Below are positions 56,680-64,000 of a stretch of 64,000 nt of DNA, piece after piece. Below the pieces are notes generated by a model, which ran no database searches, had not been told where the DNA came from, and saw only the letters and a program-made list of their open reading frames with translations. The number at the start of each line of letters is the position of its first letter. Positions within the stretch are counted from its first letter, which is position 1. The position numbers were made by a program, and so were the translations under genes. The stretch is from NCBI RefSeq assembly GCF_029892485.1, contig NZ_JARXVG010000001.1, positions 372,001 through 436,000 of the forward strand. The letters are read 5' to 3'. The DNA is from Variovorax boronicumulans (GTDB lineage Bacteria; Pseudomonadota; Gammaproteobacteria; Burkholderiales; Burkholderiaceae_C).

Positions 56680-57648
56680 TCAGGCGCGATTGTAGTCCAG
56701 CCCCCAGGACTGCAAGGCCTGGGCAAGGTCCGGCGGCAGCGGCGAGCGGAACTCCATTGCCGCCTGCGTGACGGGGTGCACGAACGCGAGCCGGAACGCA
56801 TGGAGCCCCTGGCGCGCCAGGCCCACGGCCGGAGCGCCGCCATAGAGCGCATCGCCGACCAGCGGATGGCCGATTGACGCCATGTGCACGCGAATCTGGT
56901 GGGTGCGTCCGGTTTCGAGCGTGCAGCGCACCACGCAGCCTTCCGAATGGCTGTCGAGCCGCTCGATCAGCGTGCGGGCCGTCTTGCCCGGGTGGCGCTC
57001 CAGGTCGACCACGGCCATGCGCAGCCGGTTGCGCGGATCGCGGCCGATCGGCGCGTCGACCTGGCGGGCCGCGGCGCCCACCCATGGCTTGTGCCCGATC
57101 GCCAGGTACTGCCGCTTGACCTCGCGCGCCGCGATCAGCGCCACCATCGCATCCATCGCGGCCCGGGTGCGCGCGACGACCATCAGCCCGCTGGTGTCGC
57201 GGTCGAGCCGGTGCACGATGCCCGCGCGGGGCATCAGCACGGCTTTGGGGTCCAGTGCCAGCAGCCCGTTCAGGAGCGTGCCGCTCCAGTGGCCGGGGGC
57301 CGGATGCACGACCAGGCCGGCCGGCTTGTCGATGATGCGCAGGTGCTCGTCCTCGAACACGGTGACGATGTCCATCGCCTCGGGCCGGAAGGCCTGGCTC
57401 TGGGGCGTTGGGCGCAGTTCGATATGCCCCGCCTGCCCCGCACGCACGGTGGCCGAGGCCTTGGTGAGCGTGCGCCCCTGGAACTCGACGGCACCGGCCT
57501 CGATCAACTGCTGCAGGTAACTTCTGGAGAATTCGGGCACCAGGGCGGCCAGCGCCCGGTCGAGCCGCTGGCCATGCAGCGCCTGGCTGACCGCAAAGGG
57601 GCGCAGCTCGCTCGGCTCGACCGGATCGGCTCCCTCCTCGAGCTCCAT
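56680..57648 (-). CDS. rluD: 23S rRNA pseudouridine synthase RluD
   Basis: 322 residues: an S4 domain (about 20-80) and the RluA-type catalytic domain with [14 protein letters not shown], where D is the nucleophile, and [20 protein letters not shown]. It makes three pseudouridines in helix 69 of 23S rRNA. ATG 57648 was preferred because GGAAACC precedes it. A GTG at 57705 would add 19 residues but has no ribosome site and would cover the likely bamD promoter. bamD is divergent, as in many beta- and gammaproteobacteria. Confidence 0.92.
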   Translation of the reverse strand: MELEEGADPVEPSELRPFAVSQALHGQRLDRALAALVPEFSRSYLQQLIEAGAVEFQGRTLTKASATVRAGQAGHIELRPTPQSQAFRPEAMDIVTVFEDEHLRIIDKPAGLVVHPAPGHWSGTLLNGLLALDPKAVLMPRAGIVHRLDRDTSGLMVVARTRAAMDAMVALIAAREVKRQYLAIGHKPWVGAAARQVDAPIGRDPRNRLRMAVVDLERHPGKTARTLIERLDSHSEGCVVRCTLETGRTHQIRVHMASIGHPLVGDALYGGAPAVGLARQGLHAFRLAFVHPVTQAAMEFRSPLPPDLAQALQSWGLDYNRA

Positions 57649-57719
57649 GGTTTCCGGGGGATCGGCCAAAGGGTCGGTCGATATAATTGAAGTCAACTGT
57701 TTCACGAAAGCCGTATGTG

Positions 57720-58526
57720 ATGTTTCGCGCCAAATTATCGGTCCCCGCCTGGATCGCGCTCAGCGCGGCGGCCCTGCTCGCTACCGGCTGCTCCTCCACC
57801 AAGGAAGACAAGACCGCCGGCTGGAGCCCCAACCGCATTTACTCGGAAGCCAAGGAAGAGTCCAGCTCGGGCGCCTACGACAAGGCCGTGCCCCTGTACG
57901 AAAAGCTCGAAGGCCGCGCCGCCGGCACCCCGCTCGCGCAGCAGGCCCAACTGGAAAAGGCCTACGCCCAGTACAAGGCCGGCGAAAAGGCCAACGCCAT
58001 CGCCACCATCGATCGCTTCATGAAGCTGCACCCGGCCAGCCCGGCGCTCGATTACGCGCTCTACCTGAAGGGCGTGATCAACTTCAACGACGATCTGGGC
58101 ATGTTCGCCTTCCTGACACGGCAAGACCTGTCCGAGCGCGACCAGAAGGCCGCCAAGGAATCGTTCGAGTCGTTCCGCGACCTGGTCACGCGCTTCCCCG
58201 ATTCGCGCTATACGCCAGACGCTCGCCAGCGCATGAACTACATCGTGAACTCGCTCGCGCAGTATGAAGTTCACGTGGCGCGCTACTACTACACGCGCGG
58301 CGCTTATCTGGCGGCCATCAACCGGGCGCAGATCGCGCTGTCCGACTACCGCGAAGTGCCGGCGCTCGAAGAAGCCCTGTACATCATGGTGAAGTCGTAC
58401 GACGCCCTCGGCATGAAAGACCTGCGCGACGATGCACAGCGCGTGCTGACCACCAACTATCCGCAGAGCACCTACCTGGCGAACGGCTTCAAGGGCAACA
58501 ACGACCCTTGGTGGAAGGTCTGGTAA
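57720..58526 (+). CDS. bamD: Outer membrane assembly lipoprotein BamD
   Basis: 268 residues. The lipobox LLATGC places the lipid-modified cysteine at 24. Five TPR motifs follow ([44 protein letters not shown] start excluded). The C-terminal [10 protein letters not shown] is a beta-proteobacterial BamD ending. It is the essential partner of BamA. A TATAAT box at 57682-57687 lies 33 bases before the start and is the best -10 candidate, though no clear -35 is seen. Divergent from rluD. Confidence 0.93.
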   Translation: MFRAKLSVPAWIALSAAALLATGCSSTKEDKTAGWSPNRIYSEAKEESSSGAYDKAVPLYEKLEGRAAGTPLAQQAQLEKAYAQYKAGEKANAIATIDRFMKLHPASPALDYALYLKGVINFNDDLGMFAFLTRQDLSERDQKAAKESFESFRDLVTRFPDSRYTPDARQRMNYIVNSLAQYEVHVARYYYTRGAYLAAINRAQIALSDYREVPALEEALYIMVKSYDALGMKDLRDDAQRVLTTNYPQSTYLANGFKGNNDPWWKVW

Positions 58527-58536
58527 TCAGCGCCGG

Positions 58537-60603
58537 CTAGCCGGGATTCCTGAGGGCGCCGATAGCGCTCTCGAAATCCGCCTCGGTTTCCAGCCGCCGC
58601 ATCGGTGGCAGCGCCGCCAGCAACCGGCGGCCATAGCCCATTGCCACCAGCCGGGTGTCGCAGATTGCCAGCACGCCGCTGTCGGTCTCGCGGCGAATCA
58701 GGCGCCCCGCCCCCTGCTTGAGCGCCACGGCAGCCTCGGGCAGCGAATAGTCGCTGAACGAACTGCGCCCTTGCGCCTCCAGCCGCTGCGACCGGGCCTC
58801 GACCAAGGGATCGTTGGGCGGCGGAAACGGCAGCTTGTCGATCACCACCAGCTGCAAGACGTCGCCCGGCGCGTCGAATCCTTCCCAGAACGACGCCGAC
58901 GCCACCAGCACGCAGCCGGCACGCCCTTCGCTCGCGCCCTCGCGGAATCGCTCCATGAGCACGCGCTTGGGCAGCTCGCCCTGGACCAGCACCTCGGGAC
59001 GTACCGCCGCGTCGAGCAATTCGAACTGCTGCTTCATCGCATCGCCGATGGTGCGCAGTGCGCGCAGCGTGGTCGTCAGCACCAACGTGCGCCCGCCGAG
59101 TTCGGTGGCGCCGCGTGCGGCCAGTTGCGCGACCTTCGCGCTGTGCGAGGCATCGTTGGGTTTGGGAAAGACGCGCGGCACGTAGAGCGCCGCCTGCGAT
59201 GCGTAGTCGAACGGACTCTGCACGCGCAGCACCTCGGCATCGCCCAGGCCGCACGGCTCGGTGAACCAGCGCAGCGTCGGCTCGTCGCCCAGCGTGGCGG
59301 AGGTGAAGACCCAGGCGCGGCGGTCGTGTTCGCGCTCCTGCGCCGCGGGGCGCTCGCCGTAGGCATCGGTGTCGCTGTCGTCCTCGTCGTCCGGCTCGCT
59401 GATCTTGAGCACGCGCTTGCGCATCGCCTCGGCGATGTCGAGCGGCGATTCGATCAGCCGCAGCTGCGAGCCCACGTCCACCCAGCGCACCGAATCGACC
59501 GCGCACGGCAGCGCGAAGCGCGCCGCGCGTTTGGCCAGTTGCTGCGCCCGCTCGTGCAGGCGCACGAAGTCGGGAGAAATTTCGCTCACGGTATCGAGCC
59601 CCTCGGCCGCGAGTTCGAACGAATGCTGCAGGTCTTCGAGCGATCTCTGCCAGGCGCCCGGATCGACGCCCTCCGGAGACGCCCCCAGCCAGCGCAGCTT
59701 GGCACCGGGCCATTGCTTGCCGACCACGAGCCGCAACTCGCGCGCGGCCCGCTCGACCGCCGCCACCAGTTGCTGCCAATCGACCAGCCCGCGTGCGTGC
59801 TGCAAGCCCGCGCCCAGCATGTCGCGTGCGAAATCGAGCGCCTGGCCGCTGCCGAGTTGTGCGCCCAGGAATTGCACGCCGGTCTCGTTGAGCTGGTGCG
59901 CTTCGTCGAACACCACCACGCTCACGGTCGGCAGCAGTTCGGCCATGCCGGTCTCGCGCACCGCGAGATCGGCGAAGAACAGGTGATGGTTGATCACCAC
60001 GATGTCGGCCGCCAGCGCCTCGCGCCGCGCCAGGTTGACATGGCAGGACTTGAACTCCGGGCACTGCGCGCCCAGGCAGTTCTCGCGCGTGGAGGTGATC
60101 AGCGGAATCAGCGGCGAGCGCTCGTCGAGTCCGGGCAGCTCGGCCAGGTCGCCGGTGCGCGTGGCCTTGGACCATTGCTCGATCTTGGCGAGCGTGCGCA
60201 GGCTGCCGCGCTCGGGCAGCGAGGCGTCGTGGCGCGCCGTGTCTAGCCGGTGCAGGCAGAGGTAGCTGCCGCGTCCCTTGAGCAGCGCCGTGCGCACCGG
60301 CAAGCCGAAGGCCTCGACCAGCCGCGGCAGGTCACGGCCGAACAGCTGGTCCTGGAGCGTCTTGGTGGCCGTCGACAGCAGCACGCGTTCGCCGCTCAAC
60401 AGCGCCGGCACGAGGTACGAGAAAGTCTTGCCGACGCCGGTGCCGGCCTCGACCACCAGCACGCCGCCCTGGTCGATGGTGCGGGCCACCGCCATCGCCA
60501 TGTCGGTCTGGCCCGTGCGTTCGCGAAATTGATCGGCGGCGTGCGAGAGCACCCCGCCCTGCGCGAACGCATCGCGCACCTTGTCCTCGAGCGTGTCGCT
60601 CAC
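58537..60603 (-). CDS. dinG: DinG/YoaA-type ATP-dependent DNA helicase (iron-sulfur, superfamily 2)
   Basis: 688 residues. Walker A EAGTGVGKT (52-60), helicase DEAH box VVFDEAHQL and the C-terminal motif VI ALKQGAGRLIRRETD are in place. Four cysteines, C116, C176, C181 and C187, occupy the positions of the XPD/DinG 4Fe-4S domain. It unwinds DNA 5' to 3' and helps resolve R-loops or replication blocks. The chosen start is GTG 60603, which overlaps the stop of the preceding small gene as GTGA. It converges with bamD with a ten-base gap. YoaA is an equally close family. Confidence 0.91.
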   Translation of the reverse strand: MSDTLEDKVRDAFAQGGVLSHAADQFRERTGQTDMAMAVARTIDQGGVLVVEAGTGVGKTFSYLVPALLSGERVLLSTATKTLQDQLFGRDLPRLVEAFGLPVRTALLKGRGSYLCLHRLDTARHDASLPERGSLRTLAKIEQWSKATRTGDLAELPGLDERSPLIPLITSTRENCLGAQCPEFKSCHVNLARREALAADIVVINHHLFFADLAVRETGMAELLPTVSVVVFDEAHQLNETGVQFLGAQLGSGQALDFARDMLGAGLQHARGLVDWQQLVAAVERAARELRLVVGKQWPGAKLRWLGASPEGVDPGAWQRSLEDLQHSFELAAEGLDTVSEISPDFVRLHERAQQLAKRAARFALPCAVDSVRWVDVGSQLRLIESPLDIAEAMRKRVLKISEPDDEDDSDTDAYGERPAAQEREHDRRAWVFTSATLGDEPTLRWFTEPCGLGDAEVLRVQSPFDYASQAALYVPRVFPKPNDASHSAKVAQLAARGATELGGRTLVLTTTLRALRTIGDAMKQQFELLDAAVRPEVLVQGELPKRVLMERFREGASEGRAGCVLVASASFWEGFDAPGDVLQLVVIDKLPFPPPNDPLVEARSQRLEAQGRSSFSDYSLPEAAVALKQGAGRLIRRETDSGVLAICDTRLVAMGYGRRLLAALPPMRRLETEADFESAIGALRNPG

Positions 60604-60845
60604 GCGGGCTCTCTCGGATCGAGCATGTTCTCCACGCGCGTGATCTGGTCGCGCAGCGCGAGGCGGCGCTTCTTCAGGCGTCGCAGCAGGAGCTCGTCTT
60701 GCGGCGAGGCTTCGGCCAGTCGGTCGATGGTGGCGTCGAGATCGGCATGCTCGATGCGCAGTTCGATCAGCTGACGGGAAAGGGAGTGAAGATTGGAGTC
60801 CAACGGTGGGTGTGCGAACGCAGGGTTTGCGCGGCGCATGTTCAT
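60600..60845 (-). CDS. DUF465 (YdcH-like) small coiled-coil protein
   Basis: 81 residues. The core (about 17-75) is a helical hairpin typical of YdcH: LHSLSRQLIELRIEHADLDA, then ELLLRRLKKRRLALRDQITR. The first 15 residues before it (RRANPAFAHPPLDSN) are not conserved, and ATG 60845 has no ribosome site, so a later non-ATG start is possible. Its stop overlaps the helicase start as GTGA, so the two are co-translated. The function of YdcH proteins is unknown. Confidence 0.78.
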   Translation of the reverse strand: MNMRRANPAFAHPPLDSNLHSLSRQLIELRIEHADLDATIDRLAEASPQDELLLRRLKKRRLALRDQITRVENMLDPREPA

Positions 60846-60911
60846 TCGATAATACGTCCTGATACGAATTTACGAGAAGACAGGAAGCGCGCCTTTGGCG
60901 CACATGTGCTC

Positions 60912-61700
60912 ATGACCCAAGGCTTTCGACTTGCCGCCGCCACCGGACTCCACAAGGGAGACCGCCCCTATCAGCAGGACCAGGTGCTGATGATGAGCCA
61001 TCCGCGCACGCCGGGCTGTGTCCTGGGCGTCATCGCCGATGGCATGGGCGGACGCAGCGGCGGCCGCAAGGCATCCGACCAGGTGCTGATGACGGCGCGC
61101 CAGCTCTTCACCCGCTACCACCCGGAGCGCGACGACCCCGAGGCCGTCCTGCGCCAGTTGCTCGACGACGCACACACGGTCATCAAGCTCACGGCGATCT
61201 CGAGCGAGCAGGAGCCGCACAGCACGCTGGCGGCGTTCCTCATGAATCCCAAGGGCGACTGCGCCTGGATCCATGCGGGCGACTCCCGCATCTATCACTT
61301 CCACGACGGGCAATTGATCAAACGCACGCGCGACCATTCGTACGTGCAGGCGCTGGTCGACCGGGGCCAGATCAGCGAGGCCGAGGCCAACGTGCATCCG
61401 CAGGGAAACATCCTGCTCGGCTGCCTGGGCATGGCCACGACGCCACCGCCCATCGCGCCGCACTACATCCCGAAGATGGAGCCGGGCGACCTGCTGATGG
61501 CGTGCAGCGACGGGCTCTGGCATTACTTCAGCCCCGCAGAGCTGGCAAGCGTGCTGTATGCGCAACCGCCGCGCGATGCGGTGGAGATCCTGGTGGGCGA
61601 AGCCCGCCGCAGGGCACGCGGCACGGGCGACAACATCTCGATCGCTGTGCTGAAGCTCGATTCGCTGCCGGCAACGGCCACCGAAACGGCAACAGCCTGA
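60912..61700 (+). CDS. PP2C-family serine/threonine protein phosphatase
   Basis: 262 residues. PPM motifs are present: GVIADGMGGRSGG (metal-binding D43), WIHAGDSRIYHF (119-130), LLMACSDGLWHYF (195-207) and GTGDNISIAVLKL (237-249). All metal ligands of the usual two-metal centre appear to be there. It removes phosphate from Ser/Thr residues, typically opposing a Hanks-type kinase, yet no such kinase lies in the window. The start ATG 60912 has weak upstream signals; GTG 60906 is the alternative. A membrane anchor is absent, so it is cytoplasmic. Confidence 0.86.
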   Translation: MTQGFRLAAATGLHKGDRPYQQDQVLMMSHPRTPGCVLGVIADGMGGRSGGRKASDQVLMTARQLFTRYHPERDDPEAVLRQLLDDAHTVIKLTAISSEQEPHSTLAAFLMNPKGDCAWIHAGDSRIYHFHDGQLIKRTRDHSYVQALVDRGQISEAEANVHPQGNILLGCLGMATTPPPIAPHYIPKMEPGDLLMACSDGLWHYFSPAELASVLYAQPPRDAVEILVGEARRRARGTGDNISIAVLKLDSLPATATETATA

Positions 61701-61714
61701 TCGGCGGGACCTGC

Positions 61715-62380
61715 TCAACGCGCCGGCGATGAGGCGGGCGCGGCCGGCGGCAGCGGTGCGCCACGCGGCTTGGTGCGGTTGGCGTTCTGCCGCTCGCGGC
61801 TCGCCCGGTGCTCTTCCGCCTTGCGCTGCTTCTCCGCAAAGCGCTCGGCCTCGGCGGGTGCCTCGGCGCTGCGCTGTGCAGCCTTGGCCTGCGCTTCGGC
61901 GTGCGCCTTCTGCTTGTCGTCGAACTGTTTCTGGCGCGCGGCAGCCTCGGCGGCTGTGGCGGCCCGGCTGGCGGCATGGTCCGTCGCGCGCTGCTCGCGG
62001 TCCTTCTGATCCTTGGCCGACTGGTCGCGTTTTTCCTGGGTGTCCGCCGGACGCGGGGTCGCAGCCTTCTGGTCGAGCTTCTGCAACTCCGCGGCACCGG
62101 CGCGCTGACGCTCGATGTCGTTGATCGCGGTTTCCTGGCGCTTGATGCTGGCGAGCTCGTCGCGCCGCCGGCCGCGGCTTTCGCGCAGGCAGTCCTCGAC
62201 CGCGAATTTCTTGTAGCAAGCCGTCCGCTCCTGCAGGAAGCGCGCCTCGATCGTCTCGCGCTCCGCGGACAGCCGGCTGCGTTCGGCCTCGAAATTCGCG
62301 CTGCCGGCCGCGGCGTTCGACTGCGCCCAGAGCGGCAGGCTGGCGAAGGTCATCAGCAGGGCAAGGGCGATTTTTTTCAT
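61715..62380 (-). CDS. Secreted coiled-coil protein of unknown function, coupled to zapE
   Basis: 221 residues with a signal peptide (MKKIALALLMTFASLPLWA) and a mature part made almost wholly of charged, Ala-rich helix. It contains one cysteine pair (TACYKKFAVEDCLRESRGRR) that could be disulfide-bonded. The region ERQRAGAAELQKLDQKAATP and beyond is a long coiled coil followed by a Pro/Ala tail. It resembles no family known to me. The start overlaps the zapE stop as ATGA, so it is made together with the division protein ZapE although it is exported. Confidence 0.72.
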   Translation of the reverse strand: MKKIALALLMTFASLPLWAQSNAAAGSANFEAERSRLSAERETIEARFLQERTACYKKFAVEDCLRESRGRRRDELASIKRQETAINDIERQRAGAAELQKLDQKAATPRPADTQEKRDQSAKDQKDREQRATDHAASRAATAAEAAARQKQFDDKQKAHAEAQAKAAQRSAEAPAEAERFAEKQRKAEEHRASRERQNANRTKPRGAPLPPAAPASSPAR

Positions 62381-63474
62381 GTAAGTCGGGTATCGACGAT
62401 GCGGCGTTCCAGGGAGAGGAACTCGCTCGACTGCATTTCGGTGAGCCGGGAGACTGTGCGCGGAAACTCGTGCGCCAGCGGACCTTCGGTGTACAACGCC
62501 TCGGGCGGAACCTCTGCCGACATGATGAGCTTCACGCGCCGGTCGTACAAGACGTCGACCAGCCAGGTGAAACGGCGTGCTTCCGAGGCCATGCGCACCG
62601 GCATGTGCGGCACGTCTGACAAGAGCACGGTGTGGAACTGGCTGGCGATTTCGAGGTAGTCGTTCTGCGAGCGCGGCCCGCCACACAGCGTCTTGAAGTC
62701 GAACCAGACCACGCCGCCGGCCTTGCGCCGCGCGCGGATCTCGCGCGACTCGATGTGCAGCACCGGGTTTTCGTCGGCCGTCTCGGCCAGCTTGTCGAAG
62801 GCCTTGCGCATTTCCTTCTCGGCCGCCGCATCGTTCGGCGTGAGGTACATGCGCAACTGCTCGAGCGTGCGGCGTCGATAGTCGGTGCCGTTGTCCACGC
62901 TCAGCACCTCGAGCTTCTCGTTGAGCAGCGCGATCGCGGGCAGGATGCGGTCGCGGTGCAGCCCGCCGGGATACAGGTCGTCGGGCTTGAAATTGGAGGT
63001 GGTGACGAAGCCCACGCCGTTCTCGAACAGCGACACCAGCAGCCGATGAAGAATCATCGCGTCGGTGATGTCCGCCACATGGAACTCGTCGAAGCAGATC
63101 AGCTTGTAGCGCTTGGAGATGCGCAGCCCCAGCTCGTCGAGCGGGTTGACCGTGCCCTGCAGTTCGCGCAGCTCGCGGTGCACCTCACGCATGAATTCGT
63201 GGAAATGCAGCCGCGTCTTGCGGCGCAGCGGCACCGCGTTGAAGAACAGGTCCATCAGGAAGCTCTTGCCCCGCCCGACGCCACCGTACATGTAGACGCC
63301 GCGCGGCAGCTCGGGCCGGTTGATGAACTTCTTCAGCGCATTGGAACGCTGGGCCTTGTACTCGGCCCATTCGTTCGCACAGCGATCCAGCGCCTCCACG
63401 GCGTGCAGTTGCGCGGGATCGCTGTGGAACCCGCGCACGGCGAGTTCCTTTTCGTAAGCCTCTTTGACGCTCAA
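62377..63474 (-). CDS. zapE: Cell division AFG1-family ATPase ZapE
   Basis: 365 residues of the AFG1-like ATPase family. Walker A is GGVGRGKSFLMDLFF (64-78) and Walker B KLICFDEFHVADITDAM. ZapE in E. coli joins the divisome late and destabilises FtsZ polymers with ATP. The start is TTG 63474; AAGG six bases upstream and the sequence SVKEAYEKELAVRGF from there match family N-termini, while longer readings translate an intergenic repeat. The next gene upstream is lpdA, separated by the 100-base repeat region. Confidence 0.91.
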   Translation of the reverse strand: MSVKEAYEKELAVRGFHSDPAQLHAVEALDRCANEWAEYKAQRSNALKKFINRPELPRGVYMYGGVGRGKSFLMDLFFNAVPLRRKTRLHFHEFMREVHRELRELQGTVNPLDELGLRISKRYKLICFDEFHVADITDAMILHRLLVSLFENGVGFVTTSNFKPDDLYPGGLHRDRILPAIALLNEKLEVLSVDNGTDYRRRTLEQLRMYLTPNDAAAEKEMRKAFDKLAETADENPVLHIESREIRARRKAGGVVWFDFKTLCGGPRSQNDYLEIASQFHTVLLSDVPHMPVRMASEARRFTWLVDVLYDRRVKLIMSAEVPPEALYTEGPLAHEFPRTVSRLTEMQSSEFLSLERRIVDTRLT

Positions 63475-63490
63475 GATAGACCTTAGGTCG

Positions 63491-63567
63491 CCGTCGGGCC
63501 GCCCCAAGGCGACCGAGCCTCCCCCACGGGGGGTGGCGAAGTCCGCGAAGCGGCAAGCCGGGGGGCG
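63491..63567. repeat. GC-rich intergenic repeat of Comamonadaceae type
   Basis: This stretch between lpdA and zapE contains GGGCCGCCCC, CTCCCCCAC-GGGGGGTGG and GCGAAGTCCGCGAAGCGGCA in a row. I recall near-identical intergenic blocks in many places in Variovorax and Acidovorax genomes. It can fold into several small hairpins and may act as the lpdA end. The repeat status rests on memory because only one copy is in this window. Confidence 0.55.
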
Positions 63568-63574
63568 AACATCC

Positions 63575-64000
63575 TTAGAAGTTGAGCGTGCGCTTGTCCA
63601 CCGCCAGGGCAGCCTCCTTCGTGGCTTCCGACAGCGACGGGTGTGCATGGCAGATGCGCGCAATGTCTTCGGCGCTCGCCTTGAACTCCATCGCCACCAC
63701 CGCTTCGGAGATCAGCTCGCTGACCTGCGGGCCCACCATGTGCACGCCCAGGATCTCGTCGGTCGTTGCATCGGCCAGGAACTTGACCATGCCGGTCGTG
63801 TCGCCCAGCGCGCGTGCGCGGCCGTTCGCCAGGAACGGGAAGCTGCCGGCCTTGTAGGCGCGACCTTCGGCCTTGAGCTGCTGCTCAGTCTGGCCGACCC
63901 ACGCGATCTCGGGGTGCGTGTAGATCACCCACGGGATCGTGTTGAAGTTGACGTGACCGTGCTGGCCGGCAATGCGCTCGGCCACGGCAACGCCCTCTTC
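63575..64000 (-). CDS. lpdA: Dihydrolipoyl dehydrogenase, C-terminal part (5' end outside window)
   Basis: The frame is open to base 64000 and gives the last 141 residues. These form the dimerisation domain of pyridine nucleotide-disulfide oxidoreductases: [20 protein letters not shown], then [20 protein letters not shown], and the catalytic H-P dyad in [20 protein letters not shown]. That dyad is specific for dihydrolipoyl dehydrogenase. It regenerates lipoamide in the pyruvate and 2-oxoglutarate dehydrogenase complexes. Which complex it serves depends on upstream genes not shown. Confidence 0.93.
   Translation of the reverse strand, partial: EEGVAVAERIAGQHGHVNFNTIPWVIYTHPEIAWVGQTEQQLKAEGRAYKAGSFPFLANGRARALGDTTGMVKFLADATTDEILGVHMVGPQVSELISEAVVAMEFKASAEDIARICHAHPSLSEATKEAALAVDKRTLNF

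Overview
The window is a GC-rich, densely coding stretch of a beta-proteobacterial chromosome. Gene order and protein sequences fit the Burkholderiales, family Comamonadaceae, most likely Variovorax or a close relative. Supporting points are the joined ndk-rlmN-pilW-rodZ-ispG-hisS-yfgM-bamB-der-hfq-hflX-hflK-hflC-hisZ-purA block, a tctCBA/tctDE locus, the tesA/ybbA divergent pair and Comamonadaceae-style intergenic repeats. I see no tRNA or rRNA gene, CRISPR array, insertion sequence or prophage. The genus assignment is an inference from memory of these families, not from a search.

Layout. 1-4.7 kb: the end of an RND tripartite efflux operon (outer-membrane channel, adaptor, pump), closed by a paired inverted repeat. 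4.9-6.2 kb: an AYG1-type alpha/beta hydrolase gene broken by a one-base frameshift. 6.4-11.9 kb: a tricarboxylate transporter operon (tctC-tctB-tctA) with its two-component regulator tctD-tctE divergently oriented. 11.9-13.5 kb: hslR, a PPK2 polyphosphate kinase and a small secreted protein. 13.6-20.3 kb: a lipoprotein, a small cytochrome c, an orphan 7TM sensor histidine kinase, a two-subunit molybdenum hydroxylase (IorAB type) and a divergent Crp/Fnr regulator. 20.4-21.6 kb: a gene remnant and a YjiK-like protein.

21.5-28.8 kb is the most distinctive accessory region. Six-plus genes on the minus strand link an FMN reductase (msuE-like) and dimethyl sulfone monooxygenase (sfnG) to a complete branched-chain-amino-acid-type ABC importer (livG, livH, livM, binding protein, livF). 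A near-consensus sigma-54 promoter lies just upstream of msuE, with three clustered dyads behind it. This looks like one sigma-54-controlled organosulfur scavenging unit that includes its own importer; the importer's substrate is not known from sequence.

28.8-37.1 kb: scattered single genes (small membrane protein, FAD oxidoreductase, rlmB, a tail-anchored protein with two L7/L12-like domains plus membrane partner, ybbA/tesA, a metC-like lyase, an AraC regulator, a VOC protein). 37.1-53.7 kb: a 17-gene minus-strand housekeeping block for purine and histidine synthesis, HflKC/HflX/Hfq, Der, BamB, YfgM, HisS, IspG, RodZ, PilW, RlmN and Ndk. 53.9-57.6 kb: rluB, scpB and rluD, where RluB and ScpB carry unusually long acidic or Gly/Arg-rich disordered tails. 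57.7-64 kb: bamD, a DinG-type helicase with a DUF465 partner, a PP2C phosphatase, a coiled-coil periplasmic protein coupled to zapE, and the 3' end of lpdA.
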